Source of the DNA: Cyclobacteriaceae bacterium
Lineage (GTDB): Bacteria > Bacteroidota > Bacteroidia > Cytophagales > Cyclobacteriaceae
Direction: 5' to 3'
NCBI GenBank assembly: GCA_028279155.1
Contig: JANQST010000344.1
Span: forward strand, 1-43,985
Length of the DNA: 43,985 bases
Part shown: in pieces, positions 40,139-43,985 of the stretch
Numbering within the stretch: the first letter of the stretch is position 1
Layout of the letters: each line of letters starts with the position of its first letter
Notes under the pieces: generated by a model
What the model was told of the DNA's origin: nothing
What the model saw: only the letters and a program-made list of their open reading frames with translations
Database searches by the model: none
Translations under genes and position numbers: made by a program

Positions 40139-41899
40139 CTATGATTTGCTTTTCTGATTTAGATCAATGCCCAATTCAGCCAACTGCTCGGTAGAAATTT
40201 TGGATGGCGAATCGATCATGGTATCCCTTCCAGAATTGTTCTTTGGAAATGCGATAAAATCACGAATACTCTCTTCTCCAGCCATCATTGCACACATTCT
40301 GTCAAAACCGAATGCGATGCCTCCATGTGGTGGTGCACCGTACTCAAAAGCTCCCATAAGAAAACCAAACTGCTCTTCTGCTTCCTCTTTTGTAAACCCA
40401 AGTGTTTTGAACATTTTGGCCTGCAATTCACGGTCATGAATCCGAATGGAGCCTCCACCCGCTTCCACACCATTGATCACCAGGTCATAGGCATTTGCTC
40501 TAACACTCCCCGGGTCTGAATCAAGCTTATCGATATCCTCAGATTTTGGAGAAGTGAACGGATGGTGCATGGCATGATACCTTTCAGTTTCCTCATCCCA
40601 CTCAACCAATGGAAAATCCAATACCCACAATGGCACCACATTATTTTTATCTCTTAATCCAAGCCGTTCTCCCATCTCAAGTCTCAATTCATTCAGTGCC
40701 TTTCTCGTTTGATCTTTTTCACCGGCCAAAACGAGTAGAAGGTCTCCGGGCTTGGCTTCCATTTTTTCTGCCCAGGCCTTAAGGCCTTCCTGATCAAAGA
40801 ACTTGTCCACTGAAGATTTGAAACTTCCATCCTCGTTGCACTTTACATAAACAAGTCCCTTAGCTCCTATTTGTGGTTTTTTCACAAAATCAGTCAACCC
40901 ATCCAGTTGTTTTCTCGAGTACTCAGCACAACCTGGTGCATTGATCCCAACAACCAATTCGGCACTATCAAACACTACAAATCCCGTTCCCTGGACCAAA
41001 TCATTCAGCTCATTAAACTCCATTCCAAACCGCAAGTCAGGCTTATCGGACCCGTATTTTTCCATCGCTTCCTCGTAGGATATTCTCTGAAAATCTCCAA
41101 GCTCTATATCCCTGATTTCCTTATAAAGAAACTTCGTCATCCCTTCAAATGTGTTGAGGACATCCTCCTGCTCAACAAAAGCCATCTCACAATCAATCTG
41201 CGTGAATTCCGGCTGACGATCAGCTCTTAGGTCCTCATCCCGAAAGCATTTTACAATCTGATAATAACGATCCAAACCAGCCACCATTAGCAATTGCTTG
41301 AACGTCTGAGGAGACTGAGGAAGCGCATAAAATTCTCCCTCATTCATACGTGAGGGCACAATAAAATCTCGTGCTCCTTCTGGAGTGGATTTTATCAAAT
41401 AGGGAGTTTCTACCTCAATGAATTTATCATCAGTCAAATACTCTCGAACTTTCGACATCATTTGGTGCCTTAATTCAAGCTTTTTTCGAACTGCTTCCCT
41501 CCTAATATCAAGATACCTGTATTGCATTCTCAGGTCTTCACCCCCATCTGTCTCTTCCTCGATGGTAAAAGGAGGCGTTTTTGAAACATTCAGGATCTTA
41601 AGTTCCGAAACCCGGATCTCAATATCTCCCGTTGGTATCTTTTCATTCTTAGAATAGCGTTCGACCACTTCTCCACTGGCATTCAATACGAATTCCCGGC
41701 TGACAGATTTGGCCTTTTCAATAAGCTCAGGATTGGTAACTCCTTCTTCAAATATGAGCTGAGTAATTCCATATCGATCTCGAAGATCAATGTAGACAAT
41801 TCCTCCCTTGTCACGCTGTTTTTGAACCCAGCCTGATAACGTTACTTCCTGACCTTTTTGGTCTATTCTTAGTTCACCGCACGTATGCGTTCGTAGCAT
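40139..41899 (-). CDS. aspS: Aspartyl-tRNA synthetase
   Basis: The 586-residue protein matches bacterial AspRS: an N-terminal anticodon-binding OB domain (THTCGELR, VTLSGWVQKQRDKGG), class II motif 1 (residues about 150-170), motif 2 FRDEDLRADRQPEF, a GAD-type insertion (about 300-420), and motif 3 GIAFGFDRMC. It charges tRNA-Asp in the cytoplasm. An exact TAnnTTTG element lies upstream. Whether it is discriminating or also charges tRNA-Asn cannot be decided here. Confidence 0.97.
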   Translation of the reverse strand: MLRTHTCGELRIDQKGQEVTLSGWVQKQRDKGGIVYIDLRDRYGITQLIFEEGVTNPELIEKAKSVSREFVLNASGEVVERYSKNEKIPTGDIEIRVSELKILNVSKTPPFTIEEETDGGEDLRMQYRYLDIRREAVRKKLELRHQMMSKVREYLTDDKFIEVETPYLIKSTPEGARDFIVPSRMNEGEFYALPQSPQTFKQLLMVAGLDRYYQIVKCFRDEDLRADRQPEFTQIDCEMAFVEQEDVLNTFEGMTKFLYKEIRDIELGDFQRISYEEAMEKYGSDKPDLRFGMEFNELNDLVQGTGFVVFDSAELVVGINAPGCAEYSRKQLDGLTDFVKKPQIGAKGLVYVKCNEDGSFKSSVDKFFDQEGLKAWAEKMEAKPGDLLLVLAGEKDQTRKALNELRLEMGERLGLRDKNNVVPLWVLDFPLVEWDEETERYHAMHHPFTSPKSEDIDKLDSDPGSVRANAYDLVINGVEAGGGSIRIHDRELQAKMFKTLGFTKEEAEEQFGFLMGAFEYGAPPHGGIAFGFDRMCAMMAGEESIRDFIAFPKNNSGRDTMIDSPSKISTEQLAELGIDLNQKSKS

Positions 41900-41927
41900 T
41901 ACTCTCTTGTTAGATTAAAAGAAGGCG

Positions 41928-41935
41928 CAAAGATA
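41928..41935 (-). promoter_or_regulatory. -7 promoter element of aspS
   Basis: On the minus strand TATCTTTG matches TAnnTTTG exactly and lies 28 nt before the aspS start. No clear -33 element stands at the right distance. Confidence 0.5.
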
Positions 41936-42059
41936 GATTTTGATTGTAAGAATCACTCGATTTTGGATTGAATGAATTTTGCAAAACAACAATTCAAATT
42001 TTCTAAAGAAATCGTAACAATCTAAAATCTTCAATCCTTAAGTCTATATAGTTTTGAGC

Positions 42060-42605
42060 ATGCGAATTTCAATTCTACTCATACTACTACTCATCGGAGT
42101 TAGCGCTTCTTCGCAAAAACTCTTTCCAGTTGACATTAATGAAGAAATTTCAATGAAGATTTCTTCTGAATTCGTCAATATGTCCAATAAGGATCGGATG
42201 GAGAAAATAGCTTCTTCGAAGATTCCATTTGCCACATTTTCCACTGAATCACAAGATGCAACATTGAGTATCAATGATAACCCCATGCAGTGGACCAGTC
42301 AGGATACAGAAGTTGTTTATGGTTTTTACAAAGCAAGCGTCAATGCCCTGTTTGATGAAATCAAATTCATCCAGGACGGCATAAAAGAAATCAATGGTCG
42401 TGAATTCATTGTTTTTGAATTTGTGTCCACGGTTCGTGATGACAATGTTTTTTCATCTGGTAGAGGTGAACGCAACTACACCTATATTCAGTATACGTCT
42501 TTCAACGATCAGGTCTTACTTTTCAATTTCGGGTGTCCAGCCAGGCTGCAATTTGAATGGGAAGATGTTGCTGAGGAAATGATGCAAAGTGTCAAGATCA
42601 AATGA
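42060..42605 (+). CDS. Small secreted protein of unknown function
   Basis: I use the ATG at 42060 (181 residues), which starts a signal peptide (MRISILLILLLIGVSASSQ); a TTG 6 nt upstream is in frame. The mature protein is alpha/beta with a pattern of strands (FIVFEFVSTVRD, YTYIQYTSFNDQVLLFNF), and resembles small exported proteins of about 180 residues often found in this phylum. No domain is named. The stop overlaps the tadA start (ATGA), so the genes are translationally coupled although no functional link is known. Confidence 0.75.
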   Translation: MRISILLILLLIGVSASSQKLFPVDINEEISMKISSEFVNMSNKDRMEKIASSKIPFATFSTESQDATLSINDNPMQWTSQDTEVVYGFYKASVNALFDEIKFIQDGIKEINGREFIVFEFVSTVRDDNVFSSGRGERNYTYIQYTSFNDQVLLFNFGCPARLQFEWEDVAEEMMQSVKIK

Positions 42606-43054
42606 CAGAATTAAGTGTTTTTAGTGATGAGCACTTCATGAAGCAAGCACTGATTGAAGCTCAGCTAGCTTTTGATGAAGGTGAAATTCCTGTTGGCGCG
42701 ATTGTCATCAGCGAAAATAGAATCATTGCTAAAGATCATAACAGAGTAGAACGATTGAATGATGCTACAGCACATGCAGAAATGCTGGCGGTAACAGCTG
42801 CACAAAATAATCTTGGATCCAAATACCTAAATGAATGCACCTTATATGTTACACTTGAACCGTGTAGCATGTGTGCGGGTGCACTTTTTTGGACGCAAAT
42901 TGGAAAAATTGTGATTGGCGCAAAAGACACGGAGCGCGGATTCCGTGTTTTTAATAAAAAAATTATCCATCCGAAAACAAAGGTTGAAGAGGGTGTGTTA
43001 GCAGCTGAAAGCGAAACATTGGTCAAAAAATTCTTTAAGAAACTCAGGGAATAG
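42602..43054 (+). CDS. tadA: tRNA-specific adenosine deaminase
   Basis: The 150-residue protein is a cytidine-deaminase-fold zinc enzyme. The zinc site is His58 and catalytic Glu60 in AHAEM, with Cys88 and Cys91 in EPCSMC; IPVGAIV and NDATAHAEML are family signatures. TadA changes A34 to inosine in the anticodon of tRNA-Arg, an essential step for reading CGN codons. The start overlaps the previous stop codon. Related guanine deaminases are the main alternative. Confidence 0.93.
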   Translation: MTELSVFSDEHFMKQALIEAQLAFDEGEIPVGAIVISENRIIAKDHNRVERLNDATAHAEMLAVTAAQNNLGSKYLNECTLYVTLEPCSMCAGALFWTQIGKIVIGAKDTERGFRVFNKKIIHPKTKVEEGVLAAESETLVKKFFKKLRE

Positions 43055-43160
43055 TTGTTTAATTGCCTGGTCAACCAAACATTTCTCTAAACTAATCGTC
43101 TATGGTTTTTGTTAATTTCACATCACAAATTGTACAACCGAATAAAAACTACAAATAATT

Positions 43161-43757
43161 ATGGCTTTTGAATTACCTGATTTACCATATGCATATGATG
43201 CCCTGGCACCTCATATTGATGCTCAAACCATGGAAATACACCACGGAAAACATCACAATGCATATGTAACCAACCTTAACAATGCCGCTGGTGGGCCTAT
43301 TGCAGAAAAAAGCATTGATGATGTTTGCAGACATCACTCTGATATCCCAGCTATCCGAAACAATGGAGGCGGACATTACAATCATTCTTTGTTCTGGACA
43401 GTCATGAGTCCGGACGGAGGTGGAGAGCCTTCAGGAGCTTTGGCTGATGCAATCAACTCGGCTTTTGGCTCATTTGAAAAATTCAAAGAAGCTTTCACAA
43501 AGGCCGCAGCAACAAGATTTGGAAGCGGATGGGCTTGGCTTTGCAAGAAAGCAGACGGATCTCTTGATGTTTGTTCTTCTGCCAACCAGGACAATCCATT
43601 GATGCCTGGTGTTGGCTGTGGTGGAACACCTATACTTGGATTGGATGTTTGGGAGCACGCCTACTATTTGAACTATCAAAATAGACGTCCGGATTACATT
43701 AATGCCTTTTTCAATGTAATCAACTGGGATGAAGTGGCTCGAAGATTTGATGCATAG
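43161..43757 (+). CDS. sodA: Superoxide dismutase, Fe/Mn family (Mn-type residues)
   Basis: The 198-residue enzyme removes superoxide in the cytoplasm. Metal ligands are His27 in IHHGKHH, His75 in YNHS, and Asp162 and His166 in LDVWEHAYY. Gly residues before HYNHS and Gln143 in NQDNPLM are the arrangement usual for Mn enzymes, while Fe enzymes carry Gln near residue 70. A cambialistic enzyme cannot be excluded. The ATG is preceded by AATAATT without a Shine-Dalgarno. The gene stands alone, 42 nt before the his leader. Confidence 0.96.
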   Translation: MAFELPDLPYAYDALAPHIDAQTMEIHHGKHHNAYVTNLNNAAGGPIAEKSIDDVCRHHSDIPAIRNNGGGHYNHSLFWTVMSPDGGGEPSGALADAINSAFGSFEKFKEAFTKAAATRFGSGWAWLCKKADGSLDVCSSANQDNPLMPGVGCGGTPILGLDVWEHAYYLNYQNRRPDYINAFFNVINWDEVARRFDA

Positions 43758-43787
43758 TTTGAAATTTAAAAGAGCATACTATATTCG
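43758..43787 (+). promoter_or_regulatory. Promoter of the his leader
   Basis: TTTG (43758-43761) and TATATTCG (43780-43787, one mismatch to TAnnTTTG) are 18 nt apart. The leader ATG lies 12 nt after the -7 element. The promoter begins directly after the sodA stop. Confidence 0.55.
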
Positions 43788-43799
43788 CATCACAAGAAA

Positions 43800-43868
43800 A
43801 TGAAAACAAAAAGACTACATCATCACTTTCATCATTACAACTTCTCTCTCGAAGAGGTAGGAAGATGA
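43800..43868 (+). CDS. hisL: Histidine-operon leader peptide
   Basis: A 22-codon reading frame starts with ATG and holds LHHHFHHY, five His codons in a run of six (CAT CAT CAC TTT CAT CAT), and ends with TGA. A strong terminator follows 24 nt later. This is the known design of amino-acid attenuation: ribosomes that stall for lack of charged tRNA-His prevent the terminator from forming. It is too short for standard gene calling. The structural his genes should begin at or just beyond the right edge; an ATG at 43979 may be the first of them, but only two codons are visible. Confidence 0.88.
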   Translation: MKTKRLHHHFHHYNFSLEEVGR

Positions 43869-43892
43869 TGCTGTAGTTAACAAAAATAACTG

Positions 43893-43926
43893 AAAAGGCC
43901 CGTCGGATTACCGTCGGGCTTTTTTT
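43893..43926 (+). terminator. Attenuator terminator of the his leader
   Basis: GCCCG (43898-43902) and CGGGC (43915-43919) pair, then a T-T mismatch and CGG/CCG pair, with an ATTA loop and a run of seven T. A second perfect hairpin (TGTGGC 43926-43931, GCCACA 43935-43940) follows at once and may separate the attenuator from the first structural gene. Confidence 0.88.
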
Positions 43927-43985
43927 GTGGCTACGCCACAGGAAATAATTGAGAAAAATTGAATCCAGAAATTGGATCATGCCAA

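Noticed and set aside
1..43985. CRISPR arrays, tRNA or rRNA genes, prophage or insertion sequence
   Set aside because: I looked for spaced direct repeats, tRNA-like cloverleaf ends, rRNA-like stretches and transposase or integrase motifs and found none. The XRE cassette is phage-like in control only, with no structural phage genes around it.

Overview
The window looks like a chromosomal segment of a low-GC, probably marine, Bacteroidetes bacterium of the order Cytophagales. The evidence is indirect but consistent. Secreted proteins have short signal peptides ending near AQ. Lipoprotein boxes, a TonB-dependent receptor and several two-lobed FtsX permeases' kin are typical of the phylum. Shine-Dalgarno motifs are weak or absent. 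Several upstream regions carry the Bacteroidetes promoter pattern (TTTG or TTG, about 19 nt, TAnnTTTG). No tRNA, rRNA, transposase, integrase or CRISPR array was seen.

Layout. 1-7 kb: the tail of a B12-dependent methylmalonyl-CoA mutase, then a very large exported TPR-CHAT protease-like protein. Facing it is a two-gene unit encoding a FecR-like exported protein and a CHASE2 membrane protein with no output domain. 7-13 kb: a cobalamin locus. It holds the mutase chaperone GTPase meaB, a riboswitch-controlled TonB receptor (btuB-like) whose start codon lies in a perfect hairpin, and a divergent btuF-btuC-btuD-like ABC importer. The genes that take up B12 therefore sit beside genes that use it. 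13-18 kb: a four-gene operon behind two matching GTCAA-N5-TTGAC palindromes. It encodes a FAD oxidoreductase, a NapH/NosR-type membrane iron-sulfur protein, a Big_2-DM13 lipoprotein and a barrel-like outer-membrane protein. I read it as an uncharacterised electron route from the cytoplasm to the cell envelope.

18-29 kb: an FtsX/MacB permease, a 155-bp palindromic repeat element, a SnoaL-like protein, the transcription factor Tex and an unknown secreted protein. Next comes a compact 1-kb cassette in which a CI-like XRE repressor and a Cro-like small protein diverge from nested operators that overlap both start codons. It is followed by a metallo-beta-lactamase-fold hydrolase, a small basic protein related to the N-terminus of Bacteroidetes cold-shock proteins, and a DEAD-box helicase.

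29-44 kb: a TetR-SDR-NAD(P)-binding-bestrophin run with two TetR operator candidates; a lipoprotein; a panB-icd-unknown unit; a thioredoxin-fold protein; a secreted amidohydrolase; a glycerophosphodiesterase; aspS; a small secreted protein overlapping tadA; and a Mn-type superoxide dismutase. The window ends with a histidine-operon attenuator: a leader peptide with five His codons in six, followed by a strong terminator. The his genes should start at or just past the right edge.

The best candidates for new biology are the DM13 redox operon with its palindromes, the TPR-CHAT/FecR/CHASE2 cluster, and the CI/Cro-like switch cassette. All functions are inferred from sequence alone; no database search or folding program was run.
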